Assembly: GCA_016928195.1 (NCBI GenBank)
Contig: JAFGLF010000044.1
Coordinates: 124,001-188,000 of the forward strand
Direction: 5' to 3'
Length of the DNA stretch: 64,000 nucleotides
From: Elusimicrobiota bacterium
GTDB lineage: Bacteria; Elusimicrobiota; UBA8919
Shown here: piece after piece, positions 1 through 9,230 of the stretch
Layout of the letters: each line of letters begins with the position of its first letter
Numbering within the stretch: position 1 is the stretch's first letter
Notes under the pieces: generated by a model
Told to the model about the DNA's origin: nothing
The model's database searches: none
What the model saw: only the letters and a program-made list of their open reading frames with translations
Translations under genes and position numbers: made by a program

Positions 1-227
1 TAGAAATCTTGGGAACTGGCTGTCCAAAGTGCAAAAAACTGATGGAACTTACGGAAAAAGCAGTAAAAGACACCGGTGTCTCCGCTGAAATCTCAAAAGT
101 GGACAAAATTAGCGACATAATGAGCTACGGCGTTATGGTCACGCCTGCTTTGGCTGTTGACGGTGAAGTAAAAGCAGCGGGAAGAATACCGTCTGAAGAG
201 GAGATAAAAAAATGGCTCAAAAAATAA
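1..227 (+). CDS. Thioredoxin-like small redox protein, 5' end missing
   Basis: The frame is open to the left edge and reads EILGTGCPKCKKL at once, so the true start lies just outside the window; the in-window TTG at 9 is probably not the start. The visible 75 residues carry a CPKC redox motif near the N-terminus and a TPALAVDG segment with the cis-proline of the thioredoxin fold. Proteins of this family (about 77 aa, redox-active disulfide protein 2 type) often sit in arsenic operons with CcdA-like membrane proteins and probably pass electrons to arsenate reductase or other thiol enzymes. Its 3' end overlaps arsC by 16 nt, so the two genes are translationally linked. Confidence 0.85.
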   Translation, partial: EILGTGCPKCKKLMELTEKAVKDTGVSAEISKVDKISDIMSYGVMVTPALAVDGEVKAAGRIPSEEEIKKWLKK

Positions 228-640
228 AAGTTCTATTTGTCTGCGTTCATAACAGTGCAAGGAGCCAGATGGCAGAGGCATTTCTTAATAATCTTGCAGG
301 AAACAAATTTGAAGCAAAAAGCGCCGGTATAACGCCCGCTAAACTTAACCCTGTCGTTGTGGATGTTATGAAGGAAATGGGAATTGATATTTCCGGCAAT
401 AAAACAAAAGGCGTTAAAGAGTTCATTGACATAGTCAATATGTTTGATTATGTGATAACCGTATGCGACGGATCCGGGTGCCCACTGTTGCCGGGAAACG
501 TAAAACAGATGCATTGGTCTTTTCCGGACCCGTCGGAATTTACAGGCACGAACGAAGATAAACTGGCAAAAACCAGAGAAGTCAGAGGCCAGATAAAATC
601 AAAAATCGAGGATTGGATAAAAAATTTCAGGGAAATTTAA
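212..640 (+). CDS. arsC: Arsenate reductase, low-molecular-weight phosphatase (thioredoxin-dependent) type
   Basis: Reduces arsenate As(V) to arsenite As(III) in the cytoplasm so that the Acr3 pump encoded downstream can export it. The 142-residue protein has the usual family length. It starts with the P-loop CVHNSAR (Cys11 to Arg17), the anion-binding CX5R site of LMW phosphatases. Cys85 and Cys90 (CDGSGC) match the pair that relays the disulfide in thioredoxin-coupled ArsC, and HWSFPDP carries the general-acid Asp106. The ATG at 212 lies inside the upstream thioredoxin-like gene, a likely reductant. Confidence is high because the motif set and operon context agree. Confidence 0.95.
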   Translation: MAQKIKVLFVCVHNSARSQMAEAFLNNLAGNKFEAKSAGITPAKLNPVVVDVMKEMGIDISGNKTKGVKEFIDIVNMFDYVITVCDGSGCPLLPGNVKQMHWSFPDPSEFTGTNEDKLAKTREVRGQIKSKIEDWIKNFREI

Positions 641-645
641 AAAAA

Positions 646-1410
646 ATGAAAAAAGAGAATGTAAAACAGAAAATCAGGGAAGGGTATGCAAAAATTGTGA
701 AGGAAAACAGTTCCTGCTGCTGCGGGCCGGCAACGTCGTGCTGCAGAAGTGAGTCCGCAGCAGAGATAAGTAAAAATCTCGGATACACGGATAAAGAAAT
801 ATCAGGCATTCCTGACGGTGCCAATCTCGGGCTTGGATGCGGGAATCCTACTGCGCTGGCATCATTAAAAAAAGGCGAAATCGTTCTTGACCTCGGCTCC
901 GGAGCAGGATTTGATTGTTTTCTTGCGGCAAACCGTGTGGGTGAAACAGGAAAAATTATCGGTGTGGACATGACTCCGGAGATGGTGCAAAGGGCTTCGG
1001 TAAATGCTAGGAAAAACGGCTACAGAAATGTCGAATTCCTGCTGGGAGAAATTGAAAAACTTCCGGTTGCGGACAGCAGTATTGATGTTATAATTTCAAA
1101 CTGCGTCATCAATCTTTCGCCGGACAAGGAAACCGTTTTCAAGGAAGCCTTTAGGGTGCTGAAGGCGGGCGGAAGAATACTGGTATCCGACATCGTACTT
1201 CTCAAAGAACTGCCGGAAAAAGTGAAGGATTCCTCCGAAGCATATATTGCATGTGTTTCCGGAGCGATACTGAAAGATAAATATTTGAACCTTATGAAAG
1301 ATGCGGGATTTTCCGAAGTGAAGGTCCTAGAAGAAATATCTTTCGGAACGGAACACATAACAGGCGATTTCGACGGTGTTAAAAGCATCCGGGTCAGCGG
1401 AATAAAATAA
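646..1410 (+). CDS. arsM: Arsenite S-adenosylmethyltransferase
   Basis: Methylates As(III) with S-adenosylmethionine, giving methylated and volatile arsenicals. The 254-residue product has a cysteine-rich N-terminus ([12 protein letters not shown], about residues 22-33), SAM motif [12 protein letters not shown] near residue 80, and the family cysteines at Cys65, Cys153 ([11 protein letters not shown]) and Cys203 (IACVSGA); the last two correspond to the arsenite-binding pair. I chose the ATG at 646, six bases after the arsC stop, rather than the in-frame TTG at 613 inside arsC, because family members begin with K/E-rich residues followed by REGYAKI. Same operon as arsC and acr3. Confidence 0.93.
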   Translation: MKKENVKQKIREGYAKIVKENSSCCCGPATSCCRSESAAEISKNLGYTDKEISGIPDGANLGLGCGNPTALASLKKGEIVLDLGSGAGFDCFLAANRVGETGKIIGVDMTPEMVQRASVNARKNGYRNVEFLLGEIEKLPVADSSIDVIISNCVINLSPDKETVFKEAFRVLKAGGRILVSDIVLLKELPEKVKDSSEAYIACVSGAILKDKYLNLMKDAGFSEVKVLEEISFGTEHITGDFDGVKSIRVSGIK

Positions 1411-1421
1411 GGGGGAAAAAT

Positions 1422-1481
1422 ATGCACAAAGCAGGTAAAAGATTTTTCCGTACGACACCGATAGTATTCTTATGCTGTTAA
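1422..1481 (+). other. Tiny 19-codon ORF, possible gene remnant
   Basis: A GGGGGAAAAAT ribosome-binding-like stretch precedes an ATG that opens a 19-codon frame ending in Cys-Cys. Another frame of the same stretch reads TDSILMLLKGHER and stops just before the next gene, which looks more like the end of a real protein. The segment may be a frameshifted remnant of a small ars-operon gene, or a leader peptide. No function can be assigned. Confidence 0.2.
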
Positions 1482-1494
1482 AAGGCCATGAACG

Positions 1495-2013
1495 ATGATA
1501 CAAATAAATATCAAAAATTATATTCTATTAGTATCTATATTTCTGTTTGTATTCGGATGTGAAAAAAATAATGACAAGAAAACCAAAATAGTCAATAAAC
1601 CTTCCGAAACCGGTATCAAAGAAACAGTCAAAACCGAAACAATCAATAAATCCGCCGCACCTGTTCCAAAAAACACTGCAAGAAGAGATGCAAAAACCCC
1701 GGAAGAACAAAAAAAGGAAACAACTGAAATCAAGGTTACATTTGTGGAACTCGGGTCGGTCGGGTGCATTCCGTGCAAAAAGATGCAGCCGATCATGGAA
1801 GCGGTTGAAGAAGAATATAAAGGACAGGTAAAAGTTGTATTTTATGATGTCTGGACAGACGAAGGAAGACCTTACGCCGAAAAATACAAAATCCGACTTA
1901 TCCCGACACAGGTATTTCTAGATAAAGACGGCAAGGAATATTTCAGGCACGAAGGATTTTTCCCGAAGGAAGAACTTGTCAAAATTTTAAAAATGAAAGG
2001 GGTTAACCAGTGA
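1495..2013 (+). CDS. Thioredoxin-domain lipoprotein
   Basis: A 172-residue exported thiol-redox protein. A hydrophobic signal peptide ends in a lipobox-like FVFGC with Cys22, so it is probably lipid-anchored facing the periplasm. Residues 23-75 form a Lys/Glu/Thr-rich linker. The C-terminal thioredoxin domain has a GCIPC redox site (Cys91, Cys94) and a cis-proline at RLIPTQV. The next gene, a CcdA-like electron carrier, overlaps it by four bases (GTGA), so the pair probably forms a transmembrane reducing relay. In ars operons such pairs are commonly found but their substrate is not established. Confidence 0.85.
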   Translation: MIQINIKNYILLVSIFLFVFGCEKNNDKKTKIVNKPSETGIKETVKTETINKSAAPVPKNTARRDAKTPEEQKKETTEIKVTFVELGSVGCIPCKKMQPIMEAVEEEYKGQVKVVFYDVWTDEGRPYAEKYKIRLIPTQVFLDKDGKEYFRHEGFFPKEELVKILKMKGVNQ

Positions 2014-2708
2014 CAGAAGCAATATTTAACTGGTCGTACCGCTTGCTGGAATCAGGCTCATATCCTGCCTTGACCGCCTCGTTTATCTGGGGTATATTAA
2101 GTATCCTCTTAAGCCCCTGTCATCTGGCAAGTATTCCGCTTATAATCGGCTACATAGACGAACAGGGAAAAATTTCAACAAAAAGAGCATTTTTAATCTC
2201 ATTTCTTTTCGCGTCGGGAATACTTATCACAATAGCGGCAATCGGCGTCATCACGGGTTTGCTCGGAAGAATAATGGGTGATGTCGGTAAATATGGCAAC
2301 TATTTTGTATCGGTTATATTTTTCATCGCAGGGTTACATCTGCTCGGTATAATCCCGTTGAATTTAAAAGGTGCTGCCGCTGGAGATTACAAAAACAAAG
2401 GACTGATAGCGGCTTTTGTTCTGGGTTTGATTTTTGGGATTGCTCTTGGTCCCTGCACGTTTGCGTATATGGCTCCGATGCTCGGCATTGCATTCACAAT
2501 CGCTTCAAAAAATCTATTTTTTGCAATAACATTGATATTTTTTTACGCTGTCGGACATTGCTCCGTAATTATTTTGGCCGGGACATTCACGGAAATTGTT
2601 CAGCACTATCTGAACTGGAACGAAAAATCAAAAGGTGCTGTAATACTTAAGAAAACCTGCGGGATACTTGTTATTCTCGGAGGCTTATATCTTTTAATCG
2701 GGAGATAA
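2010..2708 (+). CDS. CcdA-family thiol-disulfide electron carrier, membrane protein
   Basis: Polytopic 232-residue membrane protein with about six hydrophobic segments. It has the two family-defining cysteine motifs LLSPCHLAS (Cys37, helix 1) and ALGPCTFAY (Cys149, helix 4), which swap disulfides to move electrons from cytoplasmic thioredoxin to the periplasm. The GTG start at 2010 overlaps the stop of the thioredoxin lipoprotein gene, its likely partner, and acr3 follows after three bases. True cytochrome c biogenesis genes are absent nearby, so a role in redox support of arsenic resistance is more likely than heme ligation. That role is inference from context. Confidence 0.88.
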   Translation: MTEAIFNWSYRLLESGSYPALTASFIWGILSILLSPCHLASIPLIIGYIDEQGKISTKRAFLISFLFASGILITIAAIGVITGLLGRIMGDVGKYGNYFVSVIFFIAGLHLLGIIPLNLKGAAAGDYKNKGLIAAFVLGLIFGIALGPCTFAYMAPMLGIAFTIASKNLFFAITLIFFYAVGHCSVIILAGTFTEIVQHYLNWNEKSKGAVILKKTCGILVILGGLYLLIGR

Positions 2709-2711
2709 TTT

Positions 2712-3755
2712 ATGGCAGAAAGTATTGTAAAAAAATTATCATTTTTGGACAGGTTTTTAACCCTCTGGATTTTTCTGGCAATGGCAATCGGTGTTTTTTC
2801 GGGGTATTTTTATCCGCAAATTGTTGATTTTTGGAATCAGTTTCAGGTTGGAACAACTAACATTCCAATTGCAACCGGACTGATTCTGATGATGTATCCG
2901 CCGCTGGCAAAAGTAAAATATGAGGAACTCGGCGATATCTTTCGGGATGTAAAAGTTCTCTGTCTTTCTCTTGCCCAGAACTGGATAGTTGGTCCAATCC
3001 TAATGTTTCTTCTGGCAATAATATTTTTAAGGAACTATCCTGAATATATGGTCGGCCTAATTATGATTGGTCTTGCCAGATGTATCGCTATGGTTATTGT
3101 CTGGAATGAGCTTGCCTGCGGGGATACGGAATACTGTGCGGGACTGGTCGCTTTTAATTCAATTTTCCAGGTTCTGTTTTTTTCGGTTTATGCATGGGTA
3201 TTCATAACAATTTTACCGGGATGGTTCGGACTGAAAGGTGCTGTCGTGAATATTACTATAGGTCAGATAGCTAAAAGTGTGTTTATTTATCTTGGGATTC
3301 CGTTTATTGCCGGTATAATAACAAGGTTCGCATTGATAAAAATAAAAAACAAGGAATGGTATCATACTGAATTTATTCCCAAGATAAGCCCGCTCACTTT
3401 AATAGCGCTCTTGTTTACAATTGTTGTTATGTTCTCGCTGAAGGGTGAGTTTATTGTAAAAATTCCGCTTGATGTTTTAAGAGTTGCTTTACCGCTTTTA
3501 ATTTATTTTGTTGTGATGTTTCTGGTTTCATTTTATATGGGCAGAAAAGCAGGTGCGGGCTACTGCAAAACTGCAACACTTTCTTTTACAGCGGCAAGCA
3601 ACAACTTTGAATTGGCGATTGCAGTGGCAATATCCATTTTTGGAATAAACTCGGGTGTTGCCTTTGCTGCCGTAATAGGTCCGCTGGTTGAAGTACCTGT
3701 TCTAATCTTTCTGGTAAATTTAGCTCTGTATTTAAGAAAATTTTTTTTCAGCTGA
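2712..3755 (+). CDS. acr3: Arsenite efflux transporter, ACR3 family
   Basis: Exports arsenite from the cytoplasm, completing the operon that begins with arsC. The 347-residue protein has about ten transmembrane segments. The ACR3 signature [20 protein letters not shown] (about residues 119-138) holds the essential cysteine of helix 4 (Cys124), and [11 protein letters not shown] near residue 297 holds the conserved acidic residue of helix 9. A strong family match. This is the last gene of the ars operon; no clear hairpin-plus-T terminator follows, and the next gene has its own promoter. Confidence 0.95.
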   Translation: MAESIVKKLSFLDRFLTLWIFLAMAIGVFSGYFYPQIVDFWNQFQVGTTNIPIATGLILMMYPPLAKVKYEELGDIFRDVKVLCLSLAQNWIVGPILMFLLAIIFLRNYPEYMVGLIMIGLARCIAMVIVWNELACGDTEYCAGLVAFNSIFQVLFFSVYAWVFITILPGWFGLKGAVVNITIGQIAKSVFIYLGIPFIAGIITRFALIKIKNKEWYHTEFIPKISPLTLIALLFTIVVMFSLKGEFIVKIPLDVLRVALPLLIYFVVMFLVSFYMGRKAGAGYCKTATLSFTAASNNFELAIAVAISIFGINSGVAFAAVIGPLVEVPVLIFLVNLALYLRKFFFS

Positions 3756-3783
3756 ATCCGTCCAAAATTAAGTATTATTCCTC

Positions 3784-3812
3784 TTTACAAAAAAGCAAAA
3801 ATTCAATATAAT
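3784..3812 (+). promoter_or_regulatory. Sigma-70-type promoter of the ankyrin gene
   Basis: TTTACA (3784-3789), a 17-bp spacer and a perfect TATAAT (3807-3812). Transcription would start about 3819, only a few bases before the ATG at 3823, and no Shine-Dalgarno sequence is visible. The message is therefore predicted to be leaderless or nearly so. Confidence 0.75.
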
Positions 3813-3822
3813 AACTTAGATT

Positions 3823-6174
3823 ATGAAATTTAAAGCACTACCGGTAATCATCATATCAATGTTCATCTCATGTTCTGCATTGTCTGCAGATATTATTATT
3901 CCCAAAAAAGCTATTAAAAAAAATGATGTGTCCGGAGTTAAAAAAGCAATACAAGAAGGTGCGGATGTCAATGCAAAGGATACTTTCGGAGAAACACCGC
4001 TTATGCTGGCAGCAGAGGAAAATTCTCTTGATGTCGCAAAACTATTAATAGAAAAAGGCGCGGATATCAATGCAAAAGACCGTTTTAGTATGACACCTTT
4101 ACTGAGGGCAGCTTTACGTAACTCTCTTGATGTCGCCAGACTGCTTATAGACAACGGTGCTGATATCAATGCAACAAACTCTTCTAATATGACAGCACTG
4201 ACCGTAGCAATCCTGAACAATTCGGTGGATGTAGCAGACCTGCTTGTCAAAGCAGGTGCTGATATAGATGTAAAAGACAATTTAGGTTCGACAATACTTA
4301 TGCTTGCTGCAGCGAAAGATTCCTTCAAAGGAGCAAACTTCCTGTTAGGGAAAGGAACGGATGTTAATACAAAAAATTTATTCGGTGAAACCACGCTTAT
4401 GCTTGCCGCAGCAAAAAACTCACTGGATACAGCCAGACTGTTAATAACCAACGGGGCAGATATTAACGTAAAGGATAACTCGGAATTTACGGCATTGATA
4501 TTTGCTGCCGCCAATGATTCTATTGATGTTGCCGAATTACTTATAGAAAACGGAGCAGAAATAGATACAAAAAACAGTCATGGTAACACGGCATTATTAA
4601 CAGCTCTGTTAAAAAATTCATTAAAAACGGCAAGATTACTGATAAAAAAAGGAGCAAAACTAAATATAAAAAACAGTGACTATGAAACGGCTTTAATAAT
4701 CTCAGCAAAAAAAGATTTCACCGATATAGCAGAGCTATTGGTAGAAAAAAAGGCAAAACTTAACATAAAAAACAAATTTAACGAAACAGCACTGATACTG
4801 GCTGTAAAATCCAAATCCCTTACTATAGCAAAACTGCTTATAGAAAACGGCGCAAACCTTAATATAAAAAGCAAATATAAAGAAACCGCATTATCCATAT
4901 CGATTGTAAACAATTTTTTAAATATAGCAAAACTTCTGATACAGGAAAAGGCGAAACTCGACACAAAAGATAAAGACGGCAAAACACCGCTTATCCTGGC
5001 TGCAGAAAGAAACCTTGCCGAGATTACAAGTTTACTGATAGATTACGGGGCAAAAATCGATGCAAGAGACAAAAACAAATCAACGGCTTTAATAGAATCC
5101 TCTGTTTATAATGCTCAGGATTCTTCCAAAATACTGATACAAAAAGGGGCAAAGGTTAACTTAAAAAACAAGGACGGTGAAACAGCCCTAATGCTTGCAT
5201 CCGGGAACGCAGCACCGGATGTAGTAAGGTTATTATTAGCCAGCGGTGCTGATGTCAATCTGAAAAACAGCAGGGGTGAAACAGCTCTTATGCTTGCTTC
5301 GGCAACCGATTTTGCGGATGCAGCAGAATTATTGATAACCAATAAGGCAGATGTCAATGCAGTAACAACCATTAAACAGACAGCACTGATGTTTGCAGCT
5401 TCGAACAACTCTGCAAAAACAGCCGAATTGCTTATAAAACACGGTGCAAAGATCAATACACAGAATGAAAACAGCCAAACCCCGCTCATCCTTACATCGG
5501 TAACTAATTCTTCGGATGTAGCAAAAATCCTCCTTGCCCACGGAGCGGATATTAATATAACCGATAATAATAATTCAACCGCATTGATAGAATCTGCCAG
5601 GCATAATTCCTTGGATACATTAAAATTACTTGTAAATGAATATTCCGATGTTAATGCAGCAGATAATACCGGCAAAACAGCGTTGATGTTTGCGGTAATA
5701 AACAACTCTTCGGATGCCGTAAAAACACTGCTGGCAAAAAATGCAGATGTCACAATAAAAGACGTCGGCAGACAAACCCCGTTAAAAACCGCAGTAAAAA
5801 ACAACTCTCTTGATATAATAAAGTTATTATTGGAAAACGGTGCGGATATCGAAGAGACAAACCAGTTCGGAGAAACTCTATTAATGTGGTCTGCTTTAAA
5901 TTGTTCTTCGTATACCGTAAAAATACTTATAGAAAAAGGAGCTGCTGTAAATGCGAGAAATGCCGACGGCAGAACAACATTAATGTTCCTGGCAATAAGA
6001 AAAGACGCATCGGATATAGCAGATATGCTTATTGAACACAGGGCAGAAGTTGACGCAAAGGATAAATACGGCTACACAGCATTGCGGCTTGCAACTATAT
6101 ACGACAATCAAGAACTCATTGCGGTATTGCAGAAACATAGCAAAAAGGGTCAGGGTGTAGGGAATAGGCAGTAG
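3823..6174 (+). CDS. Secreted ankyrin-repeat protein
   Basis: A 783-residue protein made almost wholly of ankyrin repeats. An N-terminal hydrophobic stretch ending in CSALSADI looks like a signal peptide cleaved after ALSA. From about residue 32 to the end there are roughly 22 repeats of about 33 residues with the usual pattern: GETPLMLAAEENSLDVAKLL then IEKGADINAKD. No enzymatic domain is visible. Secreted or periplasmic ankyrin proteins bind other proteins; the partner is unknown. The gene is monocistronic with its own promoter and probably a leaderless message. The near-identity of neighbouring repeats suggests expansion by internal duplication. Confidence 0.9.
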   Translation: MKFKALPVIIISMFISCSALSADIIIPKKAIKKNDVSGVKKAIQEGADVNAKDTFGETPLMLAAEENSLDVAKLLIEKGADINAKDRFSMTPLLRAALRNSLDVARLLIDNGADINATNSSNMTALTVAILNNSVDVADLLVKAGADIDVKDNLGSTILMLAAAKDSFKGANFLLGKGTDVNTKNLFGETTLMLAAAKNSLDTARLLITNGADINVKDNSEFTALIFAAANDSIDVAELLIENGAEIDTKNSHGNTALLTALLKNSLKTARLLIKKGAKLNIKNSDYETALIISAKKDFTDIAELLVEKKAKLNIKNKFNETALILAVKSKSLTIAKLLIENGANLNIKSKYKETALSISIVNNFLNIAKLLIQEKAKLDTKDKDGKTPLILAAERNLAEITSLLIDYGAKIDARDKNKSTALIESSVYNAQDSSKILIQKGAKVNLKNKDGETALMLASGNAAPDVVRLLLASGADVNLKNSRGETALMLASATDFADAAELLITNKADVNAVTTIKQTALMFAASNNSAKTAELLIKHGAKINTQNENSQTPLILTSVTNSSDVAKILLAHGADINITDNNNSTALIESARHNSLDTLKLLVNEYSDVNAADNTGKTALMFAVINNSSDAVKTLLAKNADVTIKDVGRQTPLKTAVKNNSLDIIKLLLENGADIEETNQFGETLLMWSALNCSSYTVKILIEKGAAVNARNADGRTTLMFLAIRKDASDIADMLIEHRAEVDAKDKYGYTALRLATIYDNQELIAVLQKHSKKGQGVGNRQ

Positions 6175-6189
6175 GGTGTAGTAAATTCC

Positions 6190-6208
6190 CGCCCATCGAA
6201 GATGGGCG
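6190..6208. repeat. Palindromic hairpin CGCCCATC-GAA-GATGGGCG
   Basis: Perfect 8-bp stem with a 3-nt loop, just after the ankyrin gene. No T-run follows, so it is more likely one of the many palindromic elements of this genome than a terminator. A second palindrome-like piece (GCCCTGATAAATATCGGGGC) follows at about 6215-6234. Confidence 0.6.
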
Positions 6209-6337
6209 AGGCTCGCCCTGATAAATATCGGGGCGGCAGAATGCAGAATTTAGAACTGAGAATTTAAATATAAAAATTTGCGATAATTCGCGTTGTGTTG
6301 TTTATCCGCGTGTATTCGCGTTACATTGGAGAAACCA

Positions 6338-7822
6338 ATGTTAGAAAAAGTAGACCTTTCCAAGAAAATAGAAAAACCGCAATATAAAAAAATAATGCCT
6401 GACCTGGAAGTAAAAATAGGAGAACTGCAGAGACACTCCAAAGAACTAAAAATACCTGTTATAATTGTTTTCGAGGGCTGTGATGCAGCAGGTAAAGGAA
6501 CACTAATCAACAAATTGATTCAACCGCTTGACCCGAGAGGTTTTACCGTCCATTCCATACTCCCGCCGAATGAAGAAGAAGAATTAAGACCGTTCCTCTG
6601 GAGATTCTGGACCAAAACACCGGCCGACGGCAGGTTTGCCATATTCGACAGAAGCTGGTATAGAAGAGTACTTACCGACAGAGTTGACAAACTGCTTAAA
6701 AAAACCGAGTGGACAAAATCATACGATGAAATAAAATCATTTGAAAGACAGCTTGCAGACGGCGGGAATGTTATTATTAAACTGTTTCTGCATATAAGCA
6801 AAAAGGAGCAGAAAAAAAGACTTAAAAAACTCAAAAAAAACCCTTCCACAAAATGGCGGGTGACAAAACAGGACTGGAAAAGACATAAACAGTACAAAAA
6901 AATATTACTTGCTGCAAACGAAATGATAGAAAAAACGGATGCGAACCACTCACCCTGGGCAATCATAGAAGCCCACGACAGGAGATTCGCTGCCGTAAAA
7001 ATCTTTAAAACCGTTATTGAAGCAATCGGAAACAAAATTAAAGAAAAAAAAGAAATGGCAGAAAAAAATAAATCCATTGCCAAACCTGCAATAAGATTAA
7101 AAACACTTGATTCGTCCATACTGGACAAAGTCAATCTTAAAAAATCAATGACAAAAGAAGAATATAAAACCAAACTGGAAAAATACCAGGAAAGAATAAG
7201 AGAAATAGAACATCAGATATATAAGAAAAGAATACCCATAATCATTCTTTATGAGGGCTGGGATGCAGCGGGTAAGGGAGGAAACATCAGACGGTTGACC
7301 GGAAATATGGACCCGAGAGGATACGAGGTCATACCTGTTGCAGCACCCAATGACATTGAGAAATCACACCATTATCTGTGGCGCTTCTGGAACAGCATCC
7401 CGAAAGCGGGACACATCGCCATATTCGACAGAACATGGTACGGCAGAGTTTTAGTCGAAAAAATTGAAGGATTTTGTTCCAAAGAAGAATGGAAGCGGGC
7501 ATACAAAGAAATAAACGAAACAGAAGAACACCTCGCAAATTTCGGAACCGTAATAGTAAAATTCTGGATACACATAAGCAAGGACGAACAACTCAGGAGA
7601 TTCGAAGAAAGAAAGAGAACCCCGCACAAAAGATGGAAAATAACCGACGAGGACTGGCGTAACCGGGAAAAATGGGCACAAACAAAAGCAGCAGTGGATG
7701 AAATGCTTTTCAGGACAAGCACGACTTATGCACCCTGGACTATTATAGAATCAAACTGTAAATACTACGCCCGTATAAAAGTTTTAAAAACAGTAATTTC
7801 AACAGCAGAAAAGGTTTTATGA
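6338..7822 (+). CDS. pap: Polyphosphate:AMP phosphotransferase (two PPK2 domains)
   Basis: Uses polyphosphate to phosphorylate AMP to ADP. The 494-residue protein has two tandem PPK2 domains, the layout of class II PPK2/PAP enzymes. Walker A motifs are FEGCDAAGKGT (about residues 45-55) and YEGWDAAGKGG (about 304-314); lid and Walker B segments repeat in both halves (AIFDRSWYRRVL and AIFDRTWYGRVL). The ATG at 6338 is preceded by GGAGA at good spacing; the longer in-frame extension reads through low-complexity spacer words and is not protein-like. It complements the ppk1/ppx set at 23-28 kb. Confidence 0.93.
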   Translation: MLEKVDLSKKIEKPQYKKIMPDLEVKIGELQRHSKELKIPVIIVFEGCDAAGKGTLINKLIQPLDPRGFTVHSILPPNEEEELRPFLWRFWTKTPADGRFAIFDRSWYRRVLTDRVDKLLKKTEWTKSYDEIKSFERQLADGGNVIIKLFLHISKKEQKKRLKKLKKNPSTKWRVTKQDWKRHKQYKKILLAANEMIEKTDANHSPWAIIEAHDRRFAAVKIFKTVIEAIGNKIKEKKEMAEKNKSIAKPAIRLKTLDSSILDKVNLKKSMTKEEYKTKLEKYQERIREIEHQIYKKRIPIIILYEGWDAAGKGGNIRRLTGNMDPRGYEVIPVAAPNDIEKSHHYLWRFWNSIPKAGHIAIFDRTWYGRVLVEKIEGFCSKEEWKRAYKEINETEEHLANFGTVIVKFWIHISKDEQLRRFEERKRTPHKRWKITDEDWRNREKWAQTKAAVDEMLFRTSTTYAPWTIIESNCKYYARIKVLKTVISTAEKVL

Positions 7823-7910
7823 CGGTCTGCCCCGCATCTCCCGATCTACCGGGATGGTGCTGGGGTTATATCCTCAGCAGAAAAAATTTTATAAAGATTG
7901 GGGTAACTAT

Positions 7911-9230
7911 ATGAAGATATTACTGGTTTCGCCTTGCATAGATCCTGAAACAAAGACTCCTGAGGGACTTATGATACCTCAGCTATCCCTATATATATTG
8001 GAAGGACTTACTCCTGCCGTGCATGAAATAAAAATAGTCGAAGAGGAGCTTGAGAATATAAATCTTGATGAAAAATGCGATCTGGTGGGGATAAGCTGTA
8101 TGACTCCTAATGCTCCCAGGACATATTATTTGTCCGGTGAGTTTAGGAAAAGAGGAAAAAAAGTGGTTCTCGGGGGAATCCATCCCACGCTTCTTCCTGA
8201 TGAAGCCCTTCGATATGCCGACTCCGTGGTGGTCGGCGAGGTTGAAGGTGTCTGGGAACAATTACTTGAAGATTTTCAAAAAGGCAGATTACAGAAAAAA
8301 TATCACCAGCCGCTGCCCGTCCTGGACAGATATATACCTATGAGATACAGAAAATCCGTCAAAAGAAAATTGTTTGATGTTATGCCGATAATGGCCACGC
8401 GCGGGTGTCCTTATAATTGCGAGTTCTGCTGTGTTTCTGATATCTTCGGAAAAAAGATGCGGCACGTCCCCATCGCTAATATAGTCCGTAACTTAGAAGA
8501 ATTCCGGCATAAAATGTATATATTTTTAGATGACAATATTATAGGAGAACCCAATTATGCAAAAGAACTTTTCAAAGCAATAAAACCTTTTAAAATCAAA
8601 TGGGGGGGGCAGGCCTCGGTATCATTTGTACATGATACTGAACTTATGAAACTGGCTGCCGACAGCGGCTGTATGATACTTTTTGTCGGGATAGAAAGCG
8701 TATCCGAATCCCAGTTAAAAAGAATGCCTAAATCAATCAAGAAAATTAAGCTGATAGACGAAGCTATAAGAAAGATAAAGGATATGGGCATCCATTTACA
8801 TACATCCTTTGTATTCGGTTTCGATGGCGATACAAAAGCTATCTTCCCGGAAACTCTTGAATTTTTGCAGAGAAATAAAATTGGAACGGCCTCCCTGAAT
8901 ATTTTAACGCCTTATCCCGGGACAAGGGTATATAAACAGTTCAAAAAAGAAGGCCGGCTCCTTACCACCGACTGGAAATACTATGACCATTCTACCGTTG
9001 TTTTCAGCCCCAAGAATATGAGTGCCCGTGAACTTCAGGAGGGGGAAATATGGGTCAAAAAAGAATTTTCCCGTATGCCGTCTATATTAAAAAGACTTCC
9101 CGGGAATTTGTCCCATCCACTTTTATATTTATCCATGAACCTCGGTATCAGAAAAAATGTCAGAGTTGATACCGCAAGATTGCCTAATCTGGCATCGGAG
9201 ATATTCGGGTCAAGAACATATGAAAAATAA
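7911..9230 (+). CDS. B12-binding-domain radical SAM protein
   Basis: A 439-residue enzyme with an N-terminal cobalamin-binding Rossmann-like domain (MKILLVSPCIDP; DLVGISCMTPNAPRTY; VVLGGIHPTLLPDEA) and a radical SAM core with the CX3CX2C cluster motif GCPYNCEFC at about residues 166-174. Such proteins perform methylations or other radical reactions on lipids, pigments or peptides; the substrate cannot be read from sequence. The DxxH B12 motif is not evident, as in many family members. The ATG at 7911 has GGGG upstream. Its end overlaps the ROK gene by 11 bp, which suggests co-translation but not an obvious pathway. Confidence 0.88.
   Translation: MKILLVSPCIDPETKTPEGLMIPQLSLYILEGLTPAVHEIKIVEEELENINLDEKCDLVGISCMTPNAPRTYYLSGEFRKRGKKVVLGGIHPTLLPDEALRYADSVVVGEVEGVWEQLLEDFQKGRLQKKYHQPLPVLDRYIPMRYRKSVKRKLFDVMPIMATRGCPYNCEFCCVSDIFGKKMRHVPIANIVRNLEEFRHKMYIFLDDNIIGEPNYAKELFKAIKPFKIKWGGQASVSFVHDTELMKLAADSGCMILFVGIESVSESQLKRMPKSIKKIKLIDEAIRKIKDMGIHLHTSFVFGFDGDTKAIFPETLEFLQRNKIGTASLNILTPYPGTRVYKQFKKEGRLLTTDWKYYDHSTVVFSPKNMSARELQEGEIWVKKEFSRMPSILKRLPGNLSHPLLYLSMNLGIRKNVRVDTARLPNLASEIFGSRTYEK

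Noticed and set aside
3816-4514. Long minus-strand ORF opposite the ankyrin gene
   Set aside because: Shadow frame caused by the regular codon pattern of the repeats; Ser/Ala-rich, no start signal.
6187-6240. Intrinsic terminator after the ankyrin gene
   Set aside because: Hairpin present but no T-run; kept only as a palindromic repeat.
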